From Ascidiaceihabitans sp023955215 (GTDB lineage: Bacteria > Pseudomonadota > Alphaproteobacteria > Rhodobacterales > Rhodobacteraceae): a DNA stretch of 64,000 nt. The position numbers and the translations under genes are program-made. Location of the stretch: positions 1 through 64,000 of the forward strand of contig CALSPX010000007.1 of the NCBI GenBank assembly GCA_943788345.1. Reading direction: 5' to 3'. Numbering within the stretch: the stretch's first letter is position 1; each line of letters opens with the position of its first letter. The notes under the pieces were generated by a model. That model had not been told where the DNA came from, searched no databases, and saw only the letters and a list, made by a program, of their open reading frames with translations. This document shows positions 42,450-52,203 of this stretch, piece by piece.

Positions 42450-45400
42450 TTAGTGAAAATCCCGCGACTTTGGGATAACACGTACATCGCGTGGATGACG
42501 GTGCGTTCCCTTAGGGATCGTCGTCATCTGTGCGTCAGGAACATCGTTTGATAACCGGTCCAATGCATCTGTGCGATCTACTAGGTGGTTTACGATGATG
42601 TGAATGACATCACCCTCCCGCTGGACAACGCCGCGCACATCGATGACCCGTGCACGCATCACGACCTTGCGATAAGCGGCCATGACTTTGGACCAGACCA
42701 CCAGATTGGCCACCCCGACCTCATCTTCGATGGTAATGAAACACACACCCTTGGCGGTACCGGGGCGTTGACGGATCAGCACGATACCCGCCATCGAAAT
42801 CCTTTGCCCATTGCGCATGTGCTTAAGGTCATTGGCAGATGAGTACCCCTGTCGCGTCATGCTGGCGCGCAAGAATGACATTGGGTGCGCCTTTAGGGAC
42901 AGGCGCAGCGTTTGATAATCCGCGACCACATGTTCACAGGTGGGCATTTGTGGCAGTGGAAACATCACCTCTGCCCCCTCGTCCCGTCCGGTCGCAAACA
43001 ACGGCAAGTCGGGCGCATCTTTCAGCGCCCGCGCGTCCCACAACGCCTGTCTGCGATCCAATCCCATTGATCGAAAGACATCCGCCGCCGCCAGTTTACG
43101 CATCGTACCTGCATCCGCATTGGTACGGACCTTGAAATCTTCCAAATCTGTAAAAGGAGTATCACGCACCAACATCATCCGTTCAATCACATCGCGGCGC
43201 AGCCCATCGACCTGTCGCAGTCCTAAACGCAAAGCAAACTGATCTGGCCCAATCGGTTCCAACGTATTGTCCCAGTCACTAAAATTCACATCCACTGGGC
43301 GCACCTTTACCCCATGTTCCCGTGCATCACGCACCAGTTGCGCAGGCGCATAAAAACCCATCGGTTGGGAATTGAGTAGCGCAGCACAGAACACATCAGG
43401 GTAGTGATGTTTGATCCAGCTCGACACATAGACCAAATGGGCAAAGCTGGCGGCATGGCTTTCGGGGAAGCCATAGTCACCAAACCCTTTGATCTGATTG
43501 AAACAGCGATGGGCAAATTCAGCGTCATACCCACGCCCGATCATACGCCCCACCATTTTGTCCTCGAGCATACCAATGGTCCCCTTGGACCGGAAGGTCG
43601 CCATGGCTTTGCGCAACTCATTTGCCTCAGCGGTTGAGAACTCTGCCGCGACCATTGCGATCTTCATTGCCTGTTCCTGAAAGATAGGCACGCCCATGGT
43701 TCGACTTAGAATGTTCTTCAACTCATCTTGATCATATTCGGGGCCCGGTGACGGGTATTCTTCGGGCTCAAGTCCGTTGCGGCGGCGCAAAAATGGATGC
43801 ACCATATCCCCTTGGATCGGGCCGGGGCGCACGATTGCCACCTGGATCACCAAATCATAAAACTCGCGTGGTTGTAGGCGCGGCAACATGTTGATCTGCG
43901 CACGGCTTTCGACCTGAAACACACCAACGCTGTCGCCCTTGCACAGCATCTCATACACCGCATCATCGTGTTTGATACTGGCCAGATCATAGCGTTTTCC
44001 ATAGTGCGCATCGATCATGTCAAAGGCCTTGCGAATACAGGTCAGCATCCCCAGCGCCAGCACATCAATCTTTAAGATGCGCAGTTCTTCGATGTCGTTT
44101 TTATCCCACTCGATGAAGCTGCGATCCTTCATTGCACCGTTCCCGATAGGTACCGTTTGGGTCAAAGGCGTTTCGGTCAAAATAAACCCACCCACATGCT
44201 GTGAGAGATGGCGTGGCATACCAATCAATTGTTCAGCCAATTTGATCGTACGCGCCATCAAGGGATCATTCAGATCAAGACCAGCCTCGGTCGCCTCTTT
44301 TGCCCCGATTTCACGCCCACCACTGCCCCAAATCGTTTTGGCCAGTGCTGATGTAATATCCTCAGACAGGCCCATCACTTTGCCCACTTCACGGATCGCC
44401 ATGCGCGGACGATAGTGGATGACGGTGGCACACAGGCCCGCATGTTCGCGCCCGTATTGGCCATAGATATGTTGGATAACCTCTTCGCGCCGTTCATGTT
44501 CAAAATCGACGTCGATGTCTGGTGGTTCTTTGCGTTCTTCGCTGATGAAGCGCTCAAACAGCAGATCGTTCTTATCAGGATCAACCGCTGTGATGCCCAG
44601 TACATAACACACAGCCGAGTTGGCAGCAGACCCCCGTCCCTGACAAAGGATAGGGGTTTCAACGCCATAGCGCGCATATTGGATCACGTCGTAGATCGTA
44701 AGAAAATACTGTGCAATATCCAGTTTTTCGATCATCGCCAGTTCTTTGTTCAGCCCCTTCAGAACCTTGTCCGGAACCCCGTCAGGATAGCGCCACGCCG
44801 CCCCTTTGAAAGTAAGGTCCGTCAAGTATTCTTGGGGTGTGCAATCATCAGGTAGGTTCTTTTGTGGATACTCGTAGGACAGCTCACGCAGGTCAAATTT
44901 GCAGGCGTCTGCGACACCTCGTGTGGCGTGGATTGCATGGGGCCAATCCTTGAACAAGTCGATCATTTGGGCTGGAGACTTAAGGTAACGCTCTGCATTC
45001 GCTTCAACCCAAAACCCCGCCTTTGCAATTGTTGTCTTGTGCAAAATACAGGTCAACACATCCTGCAACGGCCGCCGTTCTGGAACGTGGTAATGCACGT
45101 CATTGGTGGCGAGAATCCGCAAGCCGTGGGACTGTGCCAGCCGATCCAAACTGTTGATGCGGGCACGATCATCCCCCCGATACAAGTAACTCACTGCGAT
45201 GTGGTGCAAGGTTGGCAAGGCCCGTGTCAGACGTCGTAAACCACGGGCGAATTCGGCCACATCTTCTTGTGGCAGTGCAATCAACTGCACCCCATCAGTG
45301 TGGATGGAAAGATCATCCAAGGTCAGATCGCATACCCCTTTGGTTTGCCATTCGCCTTCGACGCCACGCATCTTCCCCTTGGACAACAGACTGCACAAAC

Positions 45401-45728
45401 GCCCATAAGCGGCGCGGTCTTTGGGATAGGCCAGAAACTCCTCTCCCGTGATCAGTTTCAAACGGCATCCGATAATTGGCTCCAAACACGCCTTGCGCGC
45501 GGCGGCATGCAACCGGACAATTCCAGCCATTGTATTAAGGTCTGCAATCCCCAAAGCGTGGTAACCAAGCTGTGACGCAGTGCGGGACAAATCTACGGCA
45601 TCGGATGCCCCATGCAGAAACGAAAAGCATGAGGTCACACCCAATTCAACAAAGGCGGTTGGTGGGTTGGGGCGAAAGTCATCACCGGTCAATTGGCGCG
45701 GGGGATGGGCGTGATCGTTTTCCGGCAT
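42450..45728 (-). CDS. dnaE2: Error-prone DNA polymerase DnaE2 (ImuC)
   Basis: 1092 residues from ATG 45728, which overlaps the imuB stop (ATGA). N-terminal PHP domain (FVELGVTSCFSFLHGASDAVDL), then the palm with catalytic Asp motif PPDIDVDFEHERREEV, and fingers/OB parts through IFQEQAMKIAMVAAEF and QRPGTAKGVCFITIEDEVG. DnaE2 does damage-induced mutagenic synthesis with ImuA and ImuB. It is the last gene of the SOS mutasome operon. Confidence 0.96.
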   Translation of the reverse strand: MPENDHAHPPRQLTGDDFRPNPPTAFVELGVTSCFSFLHGASDAVDLSRTASQLGYHALGIADLNTMAGIVRLHAAARKACLEPIIGCRLKLITGEEFLAYPKDRAAYGRLCSLLSKGKMRGVEGEWQTKGVCDLTLDDLSIHTDGVQLIALPQEDVAEFARGLRRLTRALPTLHHIAVSYLYRGDDRARINSLDRLAQSHGLRILATNDVHYHVPERRPLQDVLTCILHKTTIAKAGFWVEANAERYLKSPAQMIDLFKDWPHAIHATRGVADACKFDLRELSYEYPQKNLPDDCTPQEYLTDLTFKGAAWRYPDGVPDKVLKGLNKELAMIEKLDIAQYFLTIYDVIQYARYGVETPILCQGRGSAANSAVCYVLGITAVDPDKNDLLFERFISEERKEPPDIDVDFEHERREEVIQHIYGQYGREHAGLCATVIHYRPRMAIREVGKVMGLSEDITSALAKTIWGSGGREIGAKEATEAGLDLNDPLMARTIKLAEQLIGMPRHLSQHVGGFILTETPLTQTVPIGNGAMKDRSFIEWDKNDIEELRILKIDVLALGMLTCIRKAFDMIDAHYGKRYDLASIKHDDAVYEMLCKGDSVGVFQVESRAQINMLPRLQPREFYDLVIQVAIVRPGPIQGDMVHPFLRRRNGLEPEEYPSPGPEYDQDELKNILSRTMGVPIFQEQAMKIAMVAAEFSTAEANELRKAMATFRSKGTIGMLEDKMVGRMIGRGYDAEFAHRCFNQIKGFGDYGFPESHAASFAHLVYVSSWIKHHYPDVFCAALLNSQPMGFYAPAQLVRDAREHGVKVRPVDVNFSDWDNTLEPIGPDQFALRLGLRQVDGLRRDVIERMMLVRDTPFTDLEDFKVRTNADAGTMRKLAAADVFRSMGLDRRQALWDARALKDAPDLPLFATGRDEGAEVMFPLPQMPTCEHVVADYQTLRLSLKAHPMSFLRASMTRQGYSSANDLKHMRNGQRISMAGIVLIRQRPGTAKGVCFITIEDEVGVANLVVWSKVMAAYRKVVMRARVIDVRGVVQREGDVIHIIVNHLVDRTDALDRLSNDVPDAQMTTIPKGTHRHPRDVRVIPKSRDFH

Positions 45729-47260
45729 CAGGCAAACATCCCGTGCACGAACCAACGCGGATCACCGCCCCGCCCATCCTCATGCAACCCCTCGCGGTAA
45801 AGCCACAATCGCTGGCCCGCCTGATCCTCGATCTTGAAATAATCACGCAGTCGCGTGTTTGGACGGTCCCGCCACCATTCAGGCGCAATACGTTCAGGTC
45901 CTGCATAGCGCGTCACACGGCGTGTCTGTTTGCGCCACATAAATTGCGCTGGCGGACCTTCGGGCACAGCATACAAAACCCGCACTTCTTCAGCCGGATC
46001 CAACAGGCGTATTGGACGTTCTTTGATCGTGGCGACCGCATCGCTATGTGTGGTGATCAATGGGTTCACCCAATGCTCTGCCCGTTCGGGAATGTGGCTG
46101 GCCTTCAACACAGGGCGTTTTACGGCAGCCATTCCAAAACGCACCACCAGACGGTCGATCAACTGGGTCAGCTCCACCTCGTCTTCACCTGCTCCGTCAA
46201 GACGGTGTTGAACGATCTGTAACGGCTCAATCAACACCGCTTCGAGTGTGATTAAATCAAAACCAAAGCCGGGATTTATCTTATCCAACTTATCATCGAA
46301 CAAACTGCGCAGGTGCTTTGCATCGCGACTGGGCGCGGCAGTGGCTGCGGTTAGTGTGCTGACTTCACCATCCGTTCGGTACACGGTCAATGACAGACGG
46401 CGGCATCCTTTACCCTCTGCTATCAACTGCGCACACAACGATGCGCACAGATCAGGCAAGTAAGCCGTTGGGTCTTGGATCGGTTCGGGCAATCGCACTT
46501 GGGCGATGATCCATGGACGTTCCTCAACGCTCGCCACAGGTTCCGCCAAGCGGCCCATTGCCTGATCAAGGCGCAGCATTGGATTGCGCTCTAACGCATG
46601 GCGCGCAAAGCGGCGGGCCATGGACAGCCGTGGCACATCAGCCAAAGCCCCGATAGTTTTCAAACCAAGGCGGCGCAGCAATAAAAGCGTGGCACCGTCC
46701 AAGCGCAAGGCCGCCGCCGATAAGGGCGCAAGGGTCTCTGCGATCTGTTCATAATGACAAATTGCACGCACGGTTCCGTACCGTGCTAAGGCCCAAGCAG
46801 CTCCCCATGTTGGGGCAATCGCCAACTGCGGGGTCAAGCCAGAAACCGCAAGTCGTGCTTCCATTTCAGCTAACATTGCAACCTCGCCCCCCGCTAGATG
46901 GTCGGCCCCTGTTGTGTCTAGGATCAAACCATTTTCACCGTCTGTCACAGTCCAAGGACACCAACGTCGTGCCCAAAGCGATAGGCGGTTTAGCGCGACA
47001 CGATCCCCAGCAATATCGGCATAATCAACACGCAACTCTGGGCAAATCGCGCGCATATCAACAACACGTGCACCGCTGGCGATCCCGGCCAAACGGGCCG
47101 CACGATTGGTGGCATAAATTACCTGTCCATGCGCGCCTTCATGAACCAACACCACAGGCACATCAGAGGGCGGCCGCGCGCCTGCGCGTTCCATCACCCT
47201 CTCCCACCGCTCCATCGCGAAGTGCGGCAGAAAGATCGATACGATCCGACGATCGATCAT
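45728..47260 (-). CDS. imuB: Y-family polymerase-like protein ImuB
   Basis: 510 residues from ATG 47260 (MIDRRIVSIFLPHFAMERW); the longer frame to 47413 runs inside imuA and was not used. It keeps a Y-family shape (LFPHFAMERW, LILDTTGADHLAGGE, RLGLKTIGALADVPR) but the usual catalytic acidic residues are replaced, as known for ImuB. It acts as the adaptor between ImuA, DnaE2 and the beta clamp. It overlaps both imuA and dnaE2. Confidence 0.92.
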   Translation of the reverse strand: MIDRRIVSIFLPHFAMERWERVMERAGARPPSDVPVVLVHEGAHGQVIYATNRAARLAGIASGARVVDMRAICPELRVDYADIAGDRVALNRLSLWARRWCPWTVTDGENGLILDTTGADHLAGGEVAMLAEMEARLAVSGLTPQLAIAPTWGAAWALARYGTVRAICHYEQIAETLAPLSAAALRLDGATLLLLRRLGLKTIGALADVPRLSMARRFARHALERNPMLRLDQAMGRLAEPVASVEERPWIIAQVRLPEPIQDPTAYLPDLCASLCAQLIAEGKGCRRLSLTVYRTDGEVSTLTAATAAPSRDAKHLRSLFDDKLDKINPGFGFDLITLEAVLIEPLQIVQHRLDGAGEDEVELTQLIDRLVVRFGMAAVKRPVLKASHIPERAEHWVNPLITTHSDAVATIKERPIRLLDPAEEVRVLYAVPEGPPAQFMWRKQTRRVTRYAGPERIAPEWWRDRPNTRLRDYFKIEDQAGQRLWLYREGLHEDGRGGDPRWFVHGMFA

Positions 47261-47840
47261 ATTGTGCAACCCACGTGCCAGCAGAACCGCTGCGCGAGCG
47301 AAATAATTCGGCTTTCCAACGTGGATCCCCCGGTGCTTGCGCATCGTCTGGATGTAGGGCTGAGGGCAGTGATGAAATGCGCCACCGTTCGCGGGCCGCG
47401 CTGAGGTCTGCACTGGCGCTGCGTCGCAGCAGCCAACAAGGTGTTCCAGCCGCTTCTGATCGCAGTGCCAATCGTTTGGTGGCTGTGAAATTCAACGCTT
47501 TGGGATCGCCCCAAAGTTCGCCGACGACACAGGCAAGGGTCTTGCACCGTAGCCCCTCTTCCATCGCCCACAACACATCTAGTGGGCGGCTGACTGTGAC
47601 CCGAATGATAGGACGCGTGGCCCCGATCCCCGGCAAATAGGGACGCCCCGATTCCTTTTGCGACAGATAGTCCTGCACCCACAAAACCGGTGCCACACGA
47701 TCCTGCAATCCGGCCAATACAAATCCCACAACCCCTGCATCTGTAGCATTCGTCACAAAGGCTTCGGACAAGACCGGCTTTTGCTGCACAGATGAATTTG
47801 CAGGGCGTGAGATACGCTTTTTGAGAATAAGACCAGACAT
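47163..47840 (-). CDS. imuA: ImuA mutasome protein
   Basis: 225 residues from ATG 47840 (MSGLILKKRIS); an in-frame TTG at 47861 is 5 bp from the LexA box and less likely. It has the degenerate RecA-like fold of ImuA: VLWVQDYLSQKESGRPYLPGIG, RPLDVLWAMEEGLR, and the C-terminal GDPRWKAELFRSRSGSAGTW. It starts the imuA-imuB-dnaE2 operon. Its 3' end overlaps the imuB start by about 100 bp. Confidence 0.88.
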   Translation of the reverse strand: MSGLILKKRISRPANSSVQQKPVLSEAFVTNATDAGVVGFVLAGLQDRVAPVLWVQDYLSQKESGRPYLPGIGATRPIIRVTVSRPLDVLWAMEEGLRCKTLACVVGELWGDPKALNFTATKRLALRSEAAGTPCWLLRRSASADLSAARERWRISSLPSALHPDDAQAPGDPRWKAELFRSRSGSAGTWVAQYDRSSDRIDLSAALRDGAVGEGDGTRRRAAAL

Positions 47841-47866
47841 ACACGTAGTAGAGAATCCCAATTAAT

Positions 47867-47881
47867 GTTCACTCTTTGTTC
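47867..47881 (-). promoter_or_regulatory. LexA (SOS) operator upstream of imuA
   Basis: GTTCACTCTTTGTTC: a perfect alphaproteobacterial LexA box GTTC-N7-GTTC, 27 bp before the imuA start. It places the mutasome operon under DNA-damage control. Confidence 0.92.
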
Positions 47882-47940
47882 TACTTTAAGATTCGGGTGT
47901 TTGCCAAGAGGCCAGAGGCTCTTTTCATTTGGTGGGGGTG

Positions 47941-50376
47941 TTAACCCCGCACCAAAGTCATTGTTGCATCATAAGGCCCCATGGGTGAAACAGTTGCTTT
48001 GATAAGATGCCCAAGCACGTCGATTTCGCACGTTGTCCCTACCTGCACCATGTCCGGATCAACAAAGGCATAGGCCAGATTTTGCCCAACGCGATAGCCC
48101 CATCCACCAGAGGTCACAGTACCAACAACAGCGCCCTCAACCATCACCGAAGCCCCGCCATGTGCCGGTGCCACCGTGCTATCAAGCGTCAGGGTAACAA
48201 GCTGTTTGCGCGGCCCCTCAGCGTGCTGCTCCATCAAGGCTTCTTTGCCAACGAAATCGGCCTTATCCATCTGCACAAACCGATCCAAGCCAGTTTCGAA
48301 TGGATTGAATTCTGTCAGAATATCAGCCTTCCAATGCAGGTACCCTTTTTCAAGGCGCATAGATTCAACAGCCAACGCACCGAACAGTTTCAACCCATGT
48401 GCATTGCCAGCATCACGCAGCGCAAGGTAGGCGGCATAGAGGGAAGCATTTGGAATATGAATTTCATAGGCCAACTCCCCTGAGAAACTAACGCCCATCA
48501 CGGTAGCCGGTGAAAATCCGATGAAACATTCACGCACAGACAGCCAAGGAAAACCCTCCTTGGACCAATCATCACGGCTGACGGCACTTAGGACATCACG
48601 CGCTTTCGGACCTGCGAGAACAAGGATGGTTTGGTCATTGGTCAGCGATTTGATTTGCACATCTTCATCAGCGCCCAAATTCTTTATCAACCAGTCCATG
48701 TCATGGGATTCCGATGCAGCCGCTGACCCATACCAGATACGATCAGGCCCACGATCAGATGCGGGAATATTCGCAATCGTTGCCTCGGATTTCAGCATGC
48801 CGTGTTCGTTCAACAGATAGGCCAAACCAACCTTGCCTGCCTTCTTTGGTAGACGCCCACAAATCATCCGATCAAGGAAGCTTTGTGCATCAGCCCCTGT
48901 AATCTCGTAGCGATTAAAACCATTAACCTCACACAGGCCAACGGCGTTTTGCACGGCCTCAACCTCGCCTTTGACCACGTCAAAGCTTTCATCAAAACGG
49001 TAGCTGTGGGTGACTTTGAAATCTGGTGTGGGCTTGATGAACTCAACCCGCTCCCAACCATTCACAACAGTAAACTCAGCACCCTCAGCCGCCATGACAG
49101 GGGTCAGTGGTGTGGTCTTGGCCATACGACCAGCAGGGCGATGTTCATTCGGGAAATGGAACCGGAATTCGTTTTGGTAATCCTCAATCGCTTTCAGCGC
49201 GGTTAGTTCAACATTTGTGTGCCCCGCAAAACGACGCGGATCGATACACCATGTGTCATAGCACGCTTCGCCGTGTACGATCTGTTGGGCCAATAGCCAG
49301 CCATGGCCGCCACCCTCGCCCAGGCCTGCACGCAGACCAATGATACAGAACGCATTGCGTTTGCCAGGAATTGGGCCAACCAGCGGGGCACCGTCAATTG
49401 TATAGGTGATAGGGCCGTTTACGATTGTATGAATGCCAACTTCGGTCAGCGCAGGCATCCGGGCAAAGGCCCCTTCCAACACGTCCGTCACACGGTCTAA
49501 ATCATCTGGGCATAGGGCGTTGACGAAATGTGGGTCAATCCCGTCCATGCCCCATGTTTTGCAATCTTGCTCGTAGAACCCGACCAACAAGCCGTTCTTG
49601 TCCTGACGGCAATAGTAGTCACTGATGGGGCAACGCAGCAGCGGCATACGATGACCTGCCTCAGCAATTGCTGGGATGTCTTCGGTCACAAAGTACTGGT
49701 GCTCCATAGACATGACGGGGTGGTGCACACCCATCATCGCGCCAACCTCATTCACGCGATAGCCACAGGCGTTCACTACGATTTCGCAGTCGATGTCCCC
49801 ATGTTCCGTATGAACCGTCCAGCTGTCGTCTTTGTGTTGGGTCAACCCCGTCACTGGCGTATTCCGGTACACTTCCGCCCCCGCTTTGCGGGCGCGGCGC
49901 GCCAGTGCCTGACACAACTGTGCGGGATCAATATCACCGTCGTTACCATCCCAAAGACCACCGATTAAATTATCAGTCGAGATCAACGGATGGCGGCGGG
50001 CACATTCGGCGGCATCGATCACTTCAAACTCAACGTCCATGCCACGAGCCATCGAGGCAAAGTGGCGATAGCCCTCCATCTGCTCCTCAGTGTTGGCAAG
50101 ACGGATGCCCCCGTCCCCATGGTTGTAGTTCACCGGATATTCGAGATCAGCAGCCAGATCTTTATAGAGGTTGATCGAGTGCGTCTTAAGGCCAACCATC
50201 GTTTGGTTCATGCCAAAATTCGTAACCTGCGCCGCAGAGTGCCATGTTGTGCCTGATGTCAGTTCATTGCGTTCAACCAATACAACATCTGTCATGCCCT
50301 CTTGGGTCAAATGATACAGGGTTGAGCAGCCAGCAATACCACCACCAATAACCACAACACGTGTCTGCGTTTTCAT
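47941..50376 (-). CDS. FAD-dependent oxidoreductase/GcvT fusion (dimethylglycine dehydrogenase-like)
   Basis: 811 residues. N-terminal DAO domain: VVVIGGGIAGCSTLYHL (FAD Rossmann motif) and TSGTTWHSA, with the His that carries FAD covalently in DMGDH and sarcosine dehydrogenase. From about residue 430 follow an FAO_M-like linker and a GcvT aminomethyltransferase domain (ICGRLPKKAGKVGLAYLLNEHGMLKSEATI, GVSFSGELAYEIHIP). Such fusions oxidise N-methyl groups and pass the one-carbon unit to tetrahydrofolate. AAGGA stands before ATG. Divergent from the MttB-like gene, so they likely share a substrate family; the real substrate is unknown. Confidence 0.88.
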   Translation of the reverse strand: MKTQTRVVVIGGGIAGCSTLYHLTQEGMTDVVLVERNELTSGTTWHSAAQVTNFGMNQTMVGLKTHSINLYKDLAADLEYPVNYNHGDGGIRLANTEEQMEGYRHFASMARGMDVEFEVIDAAECARRHPLISTDNLIGGLWDGNDGDIDPAQLCQALARRARKAGAEVYRNTPVTGLTQHKDDSWTVHTEHGDIDCEIVVNACGYRVNEVGAMMGVHHPVMSMEHQYFVTEDIPAIAEAGHRMPLLRCPISDYYCRQDKNGLLVGFYEQDCKTWGMDGIDPHFVNALCPDDLDRVTDVLEGAFARMPALTEVGIHTIVNGPITYTIDGAPLVGPIPGKRNAFCIIGLRAGLGEGGGHGWLLAQQIVHGEACYDTWCIDPRRFAGHTNVELTALKAIEDYQNEFRFHFPNEHRPAGRMAKTTPLTPVMAAEGAEFTVVNGWERVEFIKPTPDFKVTHSYRFDESFDVVKGEVEAVQNAVGLCEVNGFNRYEITGADAQSFLDRMICGRLPKKAGKVGLAYLLNEHGMLKSEATIANIPASDRGPDRIWYGSAAASESHDMDWLIKNLGADEDVQIKSLTNDQTILVLAGPKARDVLSAVSRDDWSKEGFPWLSVRECFIGFSPATVMGVSFSGELAYEIHIPNASLYAAYLALRDAGNAHGLKLFGALAVESMRLEKGYLHWKADILTEFNPFETGLDRFVQMDKADFVGKEALMEQHAEGPRKQLVTLTLDSTVAPAHGGASVMVEGAVVGTVTSGGWGYRVGQNLAYAFVDPDMVQVGTTCEIDVLGHLIKATVSPMGPYDATMTLVRG

Positions 50377-50457
50377 CTTTGAATTCCTTTTTCGTTTGTC
50401 CCGACTGATCTGAAAACCTAACCTTTCGTCAATCGCAAATTTTTTATTCTCAATTCA

Positions 50458-50475
50458 TCGAAACCAATATTTCGA
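50458..50475. promoter_or_regulatory. Palindromic operator candidate between divergent demethylation genes
   Basis: TCGAAA-CCAATA-TTTCGA, a perfect 6-bp inverted repeat with 6-bp spacer, in the AT-rich 190-bp gap between the FAD/GcvT and MttB-family genes. It could bind a regulator of both. No regulator gene is adjacent. Confidence 0.5.
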
Positions 50476-50569
50476 GTAGGTTAATCTATAAGAAAGTCGT
50501 TGCTTCATCAATTCGGCCTCTTCCTAGTCTATACTGAAACGCTGCGCACGTATGAGCCCAAGGGATACT

Positions 50570-52102
50570 ATGTCAAAAAAACCGCCAAAGTCCCGACGCT
50601 CAGGGCGCCAACACCGCTTGGCTCAGCGCGCGGCTCCACCAAAGGTCAATCCAGCACCTGCCGGACAAATTGGTGGGCAATATCGCCCCTTAAGTGAAGC
50701 TGATTTGAAGGACATTTATCAAACGGCCCTACGCCTCTTGAGTGATCTAGGAATGGGTGAAGTTCCCGATAGACTGCGTGACGATTTGGTTGCGGCGGGG
50801 GCGATCGCGACGGACAACGGGCGCGTCAGTTTCCCCAACGCACTGGTCGAAGATGCGATTGCGATGTCCGCTAAAACCTTTGTGCTGCACGGCCGTGACC
50901 CTGATCGTTCCATCGAAGTGGGTGGCGACAAAGTCTACTTTGGAACTGGTGGTGCCGCAGTAAACACGTTGGACATGGAGACCGGCCTATACCGCCCATC
51001 AACGCTAAAAGACCTGCACGACTTTACCCGCCTTCAAGACACGCTCGACAACGTCGCATGGTTCACTCGCTGCTGTATCGCAACCGACTTACCCGACAAT
51101 TTCGACCTTGATGTGAACACCGCCTACGCCCTTCTGCGCAATACGACGAAACCAGTTGCCACTGCGTTCACCATAGCAGAGCACGTCGATCCCATCGTCA
51201 AAATGCTGGATATCGCGGCGGGTGGTGAGGGTGAGTTCGCCAAACGCCCCTTTCTGAAAACCCATATCAGCCCGGTTATATCTCCAATGCGCTTTGGCGA
51301 AGACGCCGTCGAAGTGGTCTATGAATGCATCAAACATAACATCCCAATGTCGTGCATCACCGCAGCCCAAGCTGGCGCGACAGCCCCTGCAACAATGGCG
51401 GGTTTTCTTGCCCAATCGCTGGCCGAAACACTGGCAAGCCTTGTGATGGTCAATGTGATTTCTCCAGGGTTTCCGATGGTGTTTTCCAACTGGCCCTTGG
51501 TCATCGATCTACGCAGCGGGGCATTTGCAGGTGGTGGGGGCGAAACGACATTACTCAATGCTGCCTCTGCCCAGCTTTCAAACTGGCTTGGTCTGCCATC
51601 GGGTGTGGCGTGTTCCATGACGGATGCCAAAGCAATCGATGCGCAATACGGCGTTGAAAAAGGGATGACCAGTTTGGCCGCTGCCCTTGCTGGCGGGAAC
51701 CTGATCTACGAAAGTTCCGGCATGACGGCTGCGCTGCTGGGGGCCAGTTTTGAGGCGTTCATTTTGGACGATGAAATGCACGCCATGACATACCGCACCT
51801 TGCGCGGTGTTGAAGTGTCTGAGGAAAACCTAGGCTTTGATGCCATATGCGCCGCCATCCTTGGAGACGGTCACTTCCTTGGCGCGGATCATACTTACAA
51901 AGCGATGGAGCGCGATTATCACTACCCCAAGCTGGCAGACCGCGAACAACCTCGCACATGGGCAGAAAACGGTGCGTTGGATGCATGGGACCGCGCCAAA
52001 ACGAAAGCCCAAGAGGTATTGGACAGCCATCACCCTGAATACCTTAATGCCGATCAAGACGCCCAAATCAGAGCGGCATTTAAGATCATCGACCAGTCGT
52101 AA
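50570..52102 (+). CDS. MttB-family (trimethylamine methyltransferase-like) protein, non-pyrrolysine
   Basis: 510 residues from ATG 50570, which has AAGGGA seven bases upstream; ATG 50552 adds six residues. The Pro/Arg-rich N-terminus is followed by the MttB barrel: LRLLSDLGMGEVPDRL, KVYFGTGGAAVNTLDMETGLYRPSTLKDLHDFTRLQDTLDN, and ISPGFPMVFSNWPLVIDLRSGAFAGGGGE. There is no in-frame TAG, so this is a non-pyrrolysine homologue such as those that demethylate glycine betaine, proline betaine or carnitine, with a corrinoid protein as methyl acceptor. No corrinoid protein is encoded nearby. Kynureninase follows after about 100 bp. Confidence 0.87.
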   Translation: MSKKPPKSRRSGRQHRLAQRAAPPKVNPAPAGQIGGQYRPLSEADLKDIYQTALRLLSDLGMGEVPDRLRDDLVAAGAIATDNGRVSFPNALVEDAIAMSAKTFVLHGRDPDRSIEVGGDKVYFGTGGAAVNTLDMETGLYRPSTLKDLHDFTRLQDTLDNVAWFTRCCIATDLPDNFDLDVNTAYALLRNTTKPVATAFTIAEHVDPIVKMLDIAAGGEGEFAKRPFLKTHISPVISPMRFGEDAVEVVYECIKHNIPMSCITAAQAGATAPATMAGFLAQSLAETLASLVMVNVISPGFPMVFSNWPLVIDLRSGAFAGGGGETTLLNAASAQLSNWLGLPSGVACSMTDAKAIDAQYGVEKGMTSLAAALAGGNLIYESSGMTAALLGASFEAFILDDEMHAMTYRTLRGVEVSEENLGFDAICAAILGDGHFLGADHTYKAMERDYHYPKLADREQPRTWAENGALDAWDRAKTKAQEVLDSHHPEYLNADQDAQIRAAFKIIDQS

Positions 52103-52203
52103 TCGTCCGATTGCGTCATTGCGAATTGATAATGCCCAAACAACTTTGTAGCACTTGTTCAACGCAGCACGCGGGCGGATGCCCCAGCCCAAAGGACAAG
52201 CCC

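Noticed and set aside
45728..45755. Longer dnaE2 start at 45755
   Set aside because: The ATG at 45728 overlaps the imuB stop as ATGA, the same coupling used throughout the operon.
46762..47640. Long + strand open frame (292 codons) opposite imuB and imuA
   Set aside because: It is antisense to two well recognised genes and its translation is Arg/Pro/Ser-rich with no family features.
50570..52102. Pyrrolysine-type MttB with amber decoding, which could also explain the amber codon at 1654
   Set aside because: The MttB homologue has no in-frame TAG, and the residue expected at 1654 in the EAL gene is Leu, not pyrrolysine; no pyl genes are present.
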